Translations under genes and position numbers: made by a program | In this document: positions 21,870 to 30,945 of the stretch, piece by piece | How the letters are laid out: every line of letters begins with the position of its first letter | How positions within the stretch are numbered: the stretch's first letter is position 1 | Origin: Polytrichum commune | Lineage: Eukaryota; Streptophyta; Polytrichopsida; Polytrichales; Polytrichaceae | NCBI GenBank assembly: GCA_950295325.1 | Contig: OX485805.1 | Location: 19,083,501 to 19,147,500 of the forward strand | Length of the DNA: 64,000 nucleotides | Direction of reading: 5' to 3' | Notes under the pieces: generated by a model | What the model saw: the letters and a program-made list of their open reading frames with translations, nothing else | Database searches by the model: none | What the model was told of the DNA's origin: nothing

Positions 21870-22234
21870 GTCGATTGTTGTAGGATATGAAACATGCGAT
21901 TAAGTGACTATGAGATAGTTAGCAAATCCAAATCCTCTTTCCTCGTGATTGTTGGAGCTCATATGCTTATCTTGTTCACTATCAAAATGAAGAGTCTCAT
22001 GCTTATTAAATGGTCGTATAGGTATGAGAGAGTCGACATAAAGGTCTACATTACCCCCCCCCCCCCTTGTGTAAACTCTTGAGCCTAGAATGGTTATCAT
22101 ACTTTGAGCATGTAGTCCAATCTTTAAACACAAGTCTTTCTAGTATCTATTATTGGATCCGCACCTTACCACGTACCACTCAAGTACATGTGTCCAATTA
22201 AGATAGGTGACCGAATTAGGCACATCTACGTTGA
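21870..22234 (-). mobile_element. Repeat G, reverse copy with poly-C run
   Basis: A near-complete reverse copy: TAGGATATGAAACATGCGAT, GTTGGAGCTCATATGCTTAT, AAGAGTCTCATGCTTATTAA, then 13 C at 22054-22066, then CACGTACCACTCAAGTACAT and GGCACATCTACGTTGAGG. The C run lies at the same family position as those at 531-543 and 58802-58819. Confidence 0.7.
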
Positions 22235-23804
22235 GGTTGGTGGTGCTAAAACCGACACCCCACCCAAATCAACACCCTACAATATTGCAAAATAAGTACG
22301 TATTGATCCTAAAAGTGTTCACCGTCTTAAACATCAGGCTATTGTCACGTTGGTTATGGATCCTCCATCAATGAAAGGTTGAACCCTTGTAATCTATGTT
22401 GCAATTGGGTGGTTGTTGGCATGTATTTGACTTGATTTTTGCATGTTGTGTGCGGATTGTAGACGTGTGTACGTACAGTTCATATGATGACACTAAGTAA
22501 GCTCCAATGGCCAACTTCTTATATAAGGTAGATGGTGCTAAAACCAACGTCCTTGAACATGGTTGTAACAAATCCAAGCCTACATGTCATGAGCTCTCTA
22601 CTTGGAGCTTTTGGTGAGTAAATAAACTCATCTATCGAGAATGTTAAAATGCATTGTCTTATTCTATAATATCCTAGACAATTATATGTCTACAAAACAA
22701 GATTCCAAAGGAAATGGCATCAAATACCCCAAATCAACTAGTAAAGCCCATTTAAACATATACTACATGGGGCTTATTTTCACTAGAGCCCGACGGCTGA
22801 TTCTACCCACTTAGATGCCATGAAACCTAAGCCCGATGGTTATTCATGTCTAGAAATGGTAGTTTAACAAGTTGACTTCACATAGCATTGCTAAGCCCTA
22901 CTTGCAGTCACTCTAGGCATGAGAATACTACGGCCGATGACTGCGAATAAACATGTTGTAATTATTAAAACAAAAGGACAATCTAAGTCTAAGTGTCACA
23001 ACAAGGTCCCCATAAAACATGGCATCTCTTGTATACAGGATGGATGCACGAGCACAAGAATTAGGAATGCTATGGAACAATTCAAATTTCTACATAACAT
23101 TGCTTGTTTCGCCAACCACCGATGTTGTGAGCCAATGTAAATTAGGCAATGACATAGACCAACCACATTGGCGGGCTTAGTAGCACATAGCCTTTTCACA
23201 ACAATCATATGACTCTTGGGCAACTATTTCACGTCACTGGAAAATTGTCCGACCTCATCGGGGAAACCATAAACCTACCATAGTGTTCATTTGCCTTCTC
23301 TTTTTTTTACCAATGTAACCCAATTGCCTAGGACGCATATGATGGTAGTATTTCCACACAACCGTCAGTTTTGACTTGCCTTCCCATGCCTAGACCTAGC
23401 TCTCAATTTGGACAAAATTCAATATCTATGAACTAATGTAGGAACTAACTAGACATTATCATGGGTCCACAATCCCCTCTCATGCCTACTCAATAATGTT
23501 ATGTAAGGTAAGAATTCGCACTAAACCAACGCTACCAACATATGGGTCCTAGGCAATCACCATGATGCGATGGTGAGAGAAGCATGCAAAGTCATCCATG
23601 TGTGTAATATGATTTCCAAATGTTCCCGTGACGTTGGAGAATTTCTCAACGATGCAGGTCAATTTGCCCATGACTCATATGCTTGTAGTGCAATGTGCAT
23701 GCCTCATCAAATGTGGTACTATGCTTGGGCTCATGCATTCAAATTCGTTCCTTGTTTGCAATATATATAAATCTCGCAAATGTACTTAACTTGGAAGTTA
23801 GTAG
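22235..23804. other. Unassigned DNA
   Basis: No gene or confidently delimited repeat is visible. The phrase AACACCCTACAATATTGCAA near 22271 recurs loosely near 52818 and 58345, so some low-copy repeat may extend from repeat G. Confidence 0.4.
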
Positions 23805-23818
23805 CCCCCCCCCCCCCC
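23805..23818 (+). repeat. Poly-C run, 14 bases
   Basis: A homopolymer of 14 C in AT-rich sequence, not at an identified element end. Confidence 0.9.
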
Positions 23819-23953
23819 ATTCCGGTTGACATTGACAATATGAGAAATCTTGCAACAGCTTTTAGGAGGTCAACTGTTCTAACGAACATCTCGTAGTTTA
23901 CATATATTGGAATATGCATGAGTCTAGTAGCAAAGGATTTGTGGTTGTATAAG

Positions 23954-23954
<1 letters not shown>

Positions 23955-24015
<61 letters not shown>
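23955..24015 (+). repeat. Compound TA / TG dinucleotide microsatellite
   Basis: About 15 TA units pass directly into about 15 TG units. The TA part alone can extrude as a cruciform and the TG part can adopt Z-DNA. Confidence 0.95.
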
Positions 24016-24017
<2 letters not shown>

Positions 24018-24179
24018 GGTACTACTAGGTATATGATATACTATACGAGTAAGCATTGAACGACACCGTTTATGGTATTTAGTGTCACATATACTATTTG
24101 CGAAGTGCCTAAACTAGACACCTAGAGGTCTCAAAGTGTCATGTCCTCTAATTGCCAATATGGTATGATTCATCAACAT

Positions 24180-24560
24180 AAGTAACTGTTACAAGTGAAA
24201 TTTTATTTATATTACACTCTAACCTCTCAGATGTCATGCACATGGCCAACCAAAGTGCACGTGATGTTAAGGACACATGTGGTGTTAACATGGATGCATG
24301 ATAATAGAGAAACTGTGTAGCATGTGATAGTATGGAATAACACATAGTCAATAATGAAAACAATGACAATGTGATGTGTGTCGAGCATGTGGTTTGAATT
24401 CTTTGGTGGGCTATTTCAACGTCGAAACCCATGGTATACGGGGGATATGTGACAACAAGGAGGGAGATTTAAACTAAGCACATCCGTTCCCTAGGGTTTT
24501 CGGGATATAAGAGAGGGATTGACATTACGGAGGTTATGGTGTATGACAATATGAGTAGCA
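24180..24560 (+). repeat. Repeat K, forward copy 2
   Basis: It shares CCAAAGTGCACGTGATGTTA, GGTGTTAACATGGATGCATG, TAGCATGTGATAGTATGGAA and CCGTTCCCTAGGGTTTTC with the copies at 1630-2100 and 47330-47700. Confidence 0.6.
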
Positions 24561-24636
24561 TGTTTAGATACTTGAGATGATAGTTTTGCATTTTAGTATG
24601 CAAGGGGAAGGCGTTTATGGAGCATACTCATGGCAA

Positions 24637-25719
24637 ATGTCATGTGTTCAGAGAGAGAGAAGAAACGCTGACCTCTGATGGGATCAGCATGATTGAAATG
24701 CCCGTTCGACCCACCCTTGATATTATGTCCACTTGACATAATATCAGTGGTGCAGGACTACTAACCCCTCTCGGGGTGGGCACTATGGTAACTGGGGTAA
24801 CCAAGTTGGCCATGCGTTGGTGCGGTTGTAGTGCTTGTAGGGGCAAAGGTTATCACTTTGTGGGGTGGATATTGAGTCATGGGCCTTCCATTAGCTTATT
24901 GTGATATCTTTTATTTATTGGTTGGCTAGTGTTTTAGGGAGTTCTTATGGTAGTTGTGTGTCAAGTGGTATTGACTCGTTATTTTCTATCCTTCTTTTGT
25001 GGAGAATTATGGACATAGCATGTTGTATAGCAATGACATTAATTGCCTCAAATGTGTTCTTGATGCTCTGCTTAGGGATTTTAAATGTTGTTTCAATGTT
25101 ATCCATAGAGGGGATATGTGTGGCAGCCCTAGCGCCTGTAGTGATGACAATTAGTGGGTCTATTTTCCAACCTTTGTTGGCAATATTGTCCATTAATGGT
25201 TTATATTTTTATATTTTACGGTTTATAGTTTCATCCGGTATTCTATCGTTACAGTATGTAAATTTAATGAATTGTATTGTTAGGTTGTCATTAGGTTCTA
25301 TTGGGGGTGAGGACTGATATGGTAGTCCTTTCACACATAAAAGATTTGGTTTGAATCTGGCATTACAATGGCATCTTTGTTGGCCACATACACACGGTAA
25401 TACCCATGAAGGGACCGTGTTTTCTGGGGGGTCATTATTGAATGTTCCTGCATTCATGAGTATATAACATCTTGGCTTTTTTGATGACACTATAAGTTTT
25501 CTTAATTCCCATACTGCTTTATTGTGTCTTTTGGTACGGAGGGCATGAATGTGGTGTTGTTTGCATTTTAGAAGTACATGCAGCCATGTATCCGGGTCTG
25601 TTGAGTCACATATGGGGCATGTAATTGATGGAAAAACTTCTCTTCCGAAGAACAACTATTTCCTGGCATTTCCCATGTATTGACCATGTCTTAGTTTTAG
25701 AAGACATGTCATGTGTTCA
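24637..25719 (-). mobile_element. 5'-truncated LINE with 14-bp target duplication
   Basis: The body 24651-25705 is flanked by perfect direct repeats ATGTCATGTGTTCA (24637-24650 and 25706-25719). The coding remnant lies on the minus strand and the 3' end is at 24651, in a short CT-rich tract (GA-rich as written). The 3' untranslated part (24651-24944) contains an 11-bp perfect stem (24719-24729 with 24735-24745, loop of 5) and a CCCC/GGGG mini-stem near 24769. Structured 3' ends are used by some LINE reverse transcriptases for template recognition. Truncation of the 5' end is the normal outcome of target-primed reverse transcription. Confidence 0.85.
24945..25705 (-). pseudogene. LINE ORF C-terminus: CCHC knuckle plus restriction-like endonuclease, broken
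   Basis: A single frame runs from the truncated 5' edge to the stop after about residue PLDTQLP, with in-frame nonsense codons TAG (25656-25658) and TAA (25209-25211). After the first stop a CCHC knuckle is visible (CPIC, then WLHVLLKC; CX2CX9HX4C), followed by an RCHCNARFKPN...TIQFIKFTYCND block. Restriction-like endonucleases of R2/Dualen-type LINEs carry R/KPD followed by D/E. Here the expected D is N (codon 25344-25346) and the expected E appears to be K (25263-25265), so the nuclease would be inactive. The tail includes PLIVITTGARAATHIPSM and HKRRIENN. Remembered similarity to plant and algal LINEs supports the call. No reverse transcriptase domain remains. Confidence 0.8.
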
Positions 25720-26052
25720 CATTCCAGTATGCAAGAAGAAGATAATCCCGAACACACTAATGCCAAGTGTCATTTGCGAAAAATCAACTTGTAAACCATT
25801 GTGTAACACAAGCATACACCTCATAACACAAATGAACATAATACTCATGCCAACAATGTATCAGTAAACGCACTTGAACGCCAAATATCATGAGGTGACA
25901 CTAATGATAAAGTATACATTTGGTGATGAGTGTGACTTAGCGTGTGCCTCAATATAGGGTACGTGACACTATTACGCATGTGATCCTAAATACCATAAAC
26001 GGTGTAGTAAGTGAGAGTTCTCGTGTGGCCTATTTTCCACTCATGGATATAA

Positions 26053-26446
26053 GAGCATCCTCAGTCGGTCTAGGTAAAGCTCACTGCAAACCAAAACCTA
26101 TCTTTTGACTTACCTAAAATTAGAAACTGAATTTACCATCATTAGAAGCGCACCTAAATAAACGTGAGATATTTCTCAAGAACAAAGAATTGTAAAAATT
26201 TGACGTAGGTGAAATCCCTCATTGAAAACACCACATTTTCAAAATTTAGAGGGAGTGCACCAAATCTTGCTTTAAATGGAAAGATCCTCCCACACTCCCT
26301 CCAAATTTTTGACATTTAGAGGGAGTGTGGGAGGATCTATCCATTTTTAAGCAAGATTTGGTGCACTCCCTCTAAATTTTGAGCAATTTTAAGCAAGATA
26401 GGTCTTGGTTTGCAGTGAGCTTTACCTAGACCGACTGAGGATGCTC
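26053..26446 (+). mobile_element. MITE-N: 394-bp hairpin MITE, about 52-bp TIR, TAA duplication
   Basis: The ends GAGCATCCTCAGTCGGTCTA, continuing through GGTAAAGCTCACTGCAAACC, are inverted for about 52 bp with almost no mismatch. TAA is duplicated at 26050-26052 and 26447-26449, as for PIF/Harbinger. The centre contains a second long inverted repeat (26239-26301 against 26319-26382), with arms around GAGGGAGTGCACC and GGGAGGATC. RNA from this locus would fold into a long duplex and could feed small-RNA pathways. There is no coding capacity. Confidence 0.9.
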
Positions 26447-26449
26447 TAA

Positions 26450-27846
26450 GGGCTCAACATATATACGACAGTCCCAATGATATGAACATTTTTATATGAA
26501 CATTTTATTGAAGCAAACCTGCAGAGAGAATGATGATGATGATGTCCCTATGGGTACCACAAAGAGGAAACATTCCGTTACATTCCTGTATAACTTGCAA
26601 CCAATTTGTTTCCTTTTGCAACTGCCATATGATGGCCGTTTTACACACATGAGATATGAGATAAGGCATTCATTTATACTAAGGGTTGTGAGAAGAATAT
26701 GAGATAGGGTTTCTTGTGGCCATGGTCAAGGGTCTAAAGACCATGACCAAGAGAAATCCATGGTCGACAGTCTAAAGACCATGACCAGGAGAAATCCACA
26801 TCACTTTCAAAAAGCCTTGTTCAGATGACAGAGTGGAAAGTGGACTTAGACCATGACGTAGTTATTTTAATGAAGATCAAATAATAAAAATAAGGATACG
26901 ATCAACTAAATTGTTTTGGGAGTATCCCAATGTCCCCTTGTCCAGTGGGCATCGGGTCATTGGCATTACGAACGGACACTTTACTCACGCCGGCCCCTTG
27001 CTTGAAAGGGGTTGGAGTTTCTATCTATCTTTTGGGAGTAGACACTGTGTCCTGGTGAGACAACCTATTTGGGTTGTGTCACTGCGAAATCCGGGTGATC
27101 ACTAACCGTTACTAATTTTTGGATTTGTAGGATTCCATGTCACTTTCTCATTCATTTTCTAACATGGTCACTCTTTTCTTGGGTGCCTTGTGTACAAGGA
27201 AGAGACTCATACCACCATTCATTTTCTCAACCAATCAGAGAATTTAGAACGCGGTGGTGGTCATGGTCACGGGTCACTCGTGTAAATTGGCCCTAAGCAT
27301 GGGCATGCCTCTCATGCATCCGTGCTAAAATAAAATCATGCCTAAGGAGTTGGTTTGGGGGAGTTGGGGTGTAAAAATGAGGTGCATTATCATTGTAGGA
27401 GTTTTCATACCACACGTGTCATCACTATAACAGTCATTGTGTGGTCTTATCAACCTTTTTCTTCCATGAGGAAGGTTATAGAACTTATGAATGCAGATCT
27501 AGACTGCACCCTATTTGTGCATCATATAGTCACTCATTGGGAAAACAAATTGGATTGATTATGGTAAATAGCATGGGCACTTATAAGGTGCGATCCACCT
27601 TGGGTAACTTTGTAGTGTGGCATCATGATAATATACATCATCATGGTGGACAACAATGTGCAACCCAAGTTACACTTACACTTTGAGTTTTTTGAACCAC
27701 TCACCATGTTTCGTTCCTTCCCAATTTTGGTTATAAGCGGGGTATCCAATGAAAGCTATTGAGAATGTGAATCCAAAAAGCTTAATCTCGCTTTCTAAGG
27801 CCCAAAGTCGAAGAAGGGAAACATACAAAATTTGAGTTGACGTACA
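26450..27846. repeat. Unassigned DNA with a two-copy 38-bp tandem repeat
   Basis: At 26721-26797 a unit of about 38 bp (CATGGTC...GTCTAAAGACCATGACCA...GAGAAATC) occurs twice. Near 27262 the phrase GGTCATGGTCACGGGTCACT followed by TAAATTGGCCCT resembles the right ends of the GGGCC families C and D. No gene is visible. Confidence 0.45.

Positions 27847-27847
<1 letters not shown>

Positions 27848-27893
<46 letters not shown>
27848..27893 (+). repeat. CT dinucleotide microsatellite, about 23 units
   Basis: Uninterrupted CT repeat of about 46 bp. Confidence 0.95.
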
Positions 27894-27896
<3 letters not shown>

Positions 27897-27935
27897 AATA
27901 AATGGACTAATCAAGAAAAATGGATGCACCATTAA

Positions 27936-28279
27936 TCACGCCGTTCCTCCTCCATAGCCAGGAACGGTGGGATCTGCCTAAAAACCCCCCATCGAGCGTG
28001 GCTCGGAGGCTAGGTTCGGGAGGGGGTGGCAAGGTTGGGATAAAACATGCCCCCTATTTTTTTTTAATTGGGTGGGGCCTTATTTGATCTCATAAGAGGC
28101 TCCCTAGGGTAATTTGGGGCCGCATGACCCAAATTTAGCAAAAAAAAACCAAAAAAAGTCACCAAGGGGCTAAGACGGGGAGGGCCAGAAAAATGAACCC
28201 CACCGAACCTGGCCTCCGAGCCTCACAGCTGCAACGCTCGTCGGGGGTATTTAGGGAGCCCCGGAACGGTGCTGGTGAC
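27936..28279 (+). mobile_element. GC-rich inverted-repeat element (MITE-U), TAA flanks
   Basis: A 344-bp GC-rich block. The left arm (CCCATCGAGCGTGGCTCGGA, then GGCTAGGTTCGGGAGGGG) is mirrored by the right arm over about 70 imperfect bp (near 28190-28275). TAA sits at both edges (27933-27935 and 28280-28282), fitting a PIF/Harbinger-type duplication with one base of slack in the TIR. There is no coding capacity. Its CG-rich ends contrast with the surrounding AT-rich DNA. Confidence 0.65.
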
Positions 28280-28813
28280 TAACTAACAGAATTTTGTCAT
28301 GCTACTTTGAGGTGCAATAACTCATAATGGTTATTTGAATTTTGGGGTGAGCACCGTAAGTAATAAGAGTCAGGATAGTGCTCAGTGCTAACTTAAGCTT
28401 AGCCTTGTGAGAAGCACAGGCCCAAAGTCAAAAGCCAAAGTGGCAGAGGGGACCATATTGAATGTCAGATGCAACTGGCAGTGTCCGGAGAGCCAGAACC
28501 AGCTGCTCCACTATTTTTAGTGTGGGTGGGAAGAAAAATTAGTGTGGAAATAATTAGCACGGGCCACACTAATTTCTCTAGTCGAGGTGGACTTAATCAG
28601 AGTTCGGGAAGTTTTTGAAGCCTTAGTGGCTAATTGCCGGTAGTTGCTATGAAGGGTCGGATTTTTTTCCAAATTTACATCGGCAAGAGCCGGTCTTTTG
28701 TAAAATCAATCGGCCAATTGCCTATATTTTCATATTTTCATTGGCCAATATCCGATTAAATGGAATTCATATTGGAACTAATTGTTTTAAAAATGTATGA
28801 AAAGAGTTAATAT
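28280..28813. repeat. Unassigned DNA with an AGTGTGGGT family L fragment
   Basis: Near 28515-28590 the phrases TTTTTAGTGTGGGTGG, AAAATTAGTGTGG and GGGCCACACTAATTTC match the style of the family L elements at 29360-29490, 37206-37525 and 42380-42480. The remainder is unassigned. Confidence 0.4.
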
Positions 28814-28863
28814 CCTTGGCAGGAATTGAACCTAGCAATGCCTTCACCGCTTGAAGGCCAAGG
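28814..28863 (-). other. tRNA-like remnant lacking an anticodon arm
   Basis: On the minus strand a perfect 7-bp acceptor-like stem (CCTTGGC with GCCAAGG) encloses a 5-bp D-arm-like hairpin (CTTCA AGCGG TGAAG), six bases (GCATTG) and a T-arm-like block containing the B box GGTTCAATTCC. The anticodon arm is missing, so it cannot serve as a normal tRNA. It may be a SINE head or an old tRNA pseudogene. The stem could also be coincidence. Confidence 0.4.
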
Positions 28864-29359
28864 GTCCCCCAATTCTTCATAGAAGCAATTGGATTTGGTC
28901 ATGGAAAGGTTGCATAATTCAAAAAGTTTAAGGTTTAGGGTACTTCCTCAAGTGCATCATCAGATGCCCCAGACAAATAGCGCTCTGGATGCTTCCGGCT
29001 GAAATCCAGTAAGTCACAAGAAGAATCGGCTACATTTATGGGACATTTTCTGACCAACACATTGAATAGGAAATAATTGGAGTTGGGTACAAAGCCAATA
29101 CTAACCCGCAAAGTTTTGTTGTATATTTAGATTTGGGATTGTTTTGAAAGATTGCAGGGTCGAGCTGAGTAACCGTGGGAATCTGCCAAACAGTTTGGGC
29201 CAAATCCTGAATGAATGAATGAAGAAAGAGCTTTGCGTTTGACATTCGTTGGGTTGCGGTCCTCTGCATGAGCCCATTGTTGCCTCTTGTAGGAGTATGG
29301 GCAGTCGCATGATAGATGTGGCACAAAACAACATGACCACACACATTGGTTTTTCTAGA
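28864..29359. other. Unassigned DNA with overlapping minus-strand frames
   Basis: Three overlapping minus-strand frames (29036-29382) exist. None shows motif content, and overlap of several frames argues against coding. Confidence 0.4.
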
Positions 29360-29490
29360 AACACACACATTGTGACCCACACTACTTTTCTACTAAAAGT
29401 TTAGCGTGGGTTGGAGATTCATGTGGCCCACGTTAATTCATGTTATGAAAAGTAGCATGGGCTCTAGAAAATTATTGTGGACCATGGCAA
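29360..29490 (+). mobile_element. Family L fragment (CCCACACTA repeats)
   Basis: The phrases GACCCACACTACTTTTC, GTTTAGCGTGGGTTGGAG and GTGGCCCACGTTAATTC are inverted and direct variants of the family L ends. They look like the remains of a MITE-type element. Confidence 0.4.
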
Positions 29491-29499
29491 TAGGATTAG

Positions 29500-29695
29500 T
29501 TAGTGTAGTTATAGATGAATTGGGTGAGTTTGAAAGATAACCGCTTGAAGTTCAAGACCTTAAAAAGATTGCACATCATTTTAGAGGAATTTAGAGAATA
29601 TATACCCCAATTTGAGAAAGGAGACCCATAAGATGTCAACATGTAACCGGTGGGACTTGGAACACACTAGGATCTCAATAGCAATTTGAGGTCAC
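29500..29695 (+). repeat. Dispersed repeat E, forward copy 2
   Basis: It carries TAGTTATAGATGAATTGGGT, GCTTGAAGTTCAAGACCTTA, CATCATTTTAGAGGAATTTA, CATGTAACCGGTGGGACTTG and CACTAGGATCTCAA. GTTCAAGAC fits a Pol III B box loosely. Confidence 0.7.
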
Positions 29696-30704
29696 AATTG
29701 CACAACTTCCACATAGATTTACACCCACCAACACATGTCCAACTAAAAGGTCCAGTGGTAGATGCTTAGGAGATGTTGCGTTTGAATGTCGTGCAAACTT
29801 TCAGATCAATTGGGAATCGTTTACTAAAAGGGATCAACAACAAACGTGTTTAAAATATGTTGCCCCTAAACAACAGAGTTGACAAATGTCAAATTTTGGT
29901 TTGTAGACCAGTTCCACTGTAAACCAGTTGAGAGCACACTCCCATATTTGAATTAATCCCAAAACAACTATATGTGTTGAATCAAAATAATCCACATGGC
30001 ATAACATAATAGACTTGAACATGAACAAAAGGAGTAGTTGGAACAATAAGGAAACCATCTGAACTAGTGTAAAAGGGGTCATAGTGAACTACTCACAACC
30101 TGAGTATGGTCGCATAGGACATTAGGGGTTAAGTTAGTATGGATCAAGAAGGGCCACCCTAAGTCTGCAAACTTCTCATTGTTGTATTGTCTCTTGAGTT
30201 CCTTGCCATACCTTCCTTGGACCACATGCCCTGGAGGAGGTTCATATGATATTGCACTTCCACATATACTAAGTTATATATTAACTTAAGGGAGAGGGTG
30301 CTTAAACCAACACTTTAAGCTATTGCACGTACATACGACTATGTGGTTGATATATAAAATATATATTCATACCAGCCTTTTAGCTAAACATAGGTATAAA
30401 GGGGTAAAAAGTAGCCTCAATTGAATATTCAAAGTTAATACCACTAGCTTCCTTAAACCAATTCCTAGGCCATGTGTATGATGACCTTGCATATGACGAG
30501 GACCCCACCTTCACTGCCTTGAATCAACACATGATTGCCTAGAACCAACACGACACAATTGGGTACCAAACCCAAGCCAGATCAAAGCCCAACTAGTAAC
30601 GGTGTGCACAGCCACGTGGCCATCTTAACCATCCCACCCAGTACGGTTGCAAAACTGTCACTTTGCAGCCTGGGTACGAACCCCCTTTATGCCCATAATT
30701 GACC
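29696..30704. other. Unassigned DNA
   Basis: No gene, microsatellite or recognised repeat is supported. Confidence 0.45.
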
Positions 30705-30945
30705 CCTCGATGAACAGGGAGAACCGACCACTATTTACAAATGAATTGGTTGAGTTTGAGAAATAAGTGGTCGGAAGTTCAAGACTTTAAGAAAATGATT
30801 GATCGTTTTAGAAGAATCCATGGAATCTACTTCAAATTAATCAAATAAAAAAAACCAAAAGATCACAACGTACAACTAGTTGGACTTGGGAACATTAGGA
30901 TTTTGGTTGATTATGCCCAAAAATCTCCCCGGACATTGGACCCCC
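30705..30945 (+). repeat. Dispersed repeat E, forward copy 3
   Basis: A longer copy beginning with GATGAACAGGGAGAACCGAC, then AATGAATTGGTTGAGTTTGA, GGAAGTTCAAGACTTTAAG, ACAACTAGTTGGACTTGG and GCCCAAAAATCTCCCCGGAC. The GAACNGGGAGAACC start is shared with the copies at 13130, 33340 and 56750. Confidence 0.7.

Larger units (their letters stand above)
24064..26004 (+). mobile_element. Composite 1.94-kb element with family I ends, carrying repeat K and a LINE
   Basis: The left end CACCGTTTATGGTATTTAGT and the right end read in reverse, CACCGTTTATGGTATTTAGG, form inverted termini. TA follows the right end (26005-26006); the left flank is GA. Inside are a repeat K copy (about 24180-24560) and a LINE insertion (24651-25705). 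The right side, about 25720-26004, matches 19206-19520 in reverse. Without the LINE and K the element would be under 0.6 kb. It encodes no transposase of its own. The two ends could belong to independent insertions, so treating them as one element is an inference. Confidence 0.5.

Noticed and set aside
24901-25317. 138-codon plus-strand open frame rich in hydrophobic residues
   Set aside because: It is antisense to the LINE coding remnant. The hydrophobic look comes from reading the complement of polar codons.
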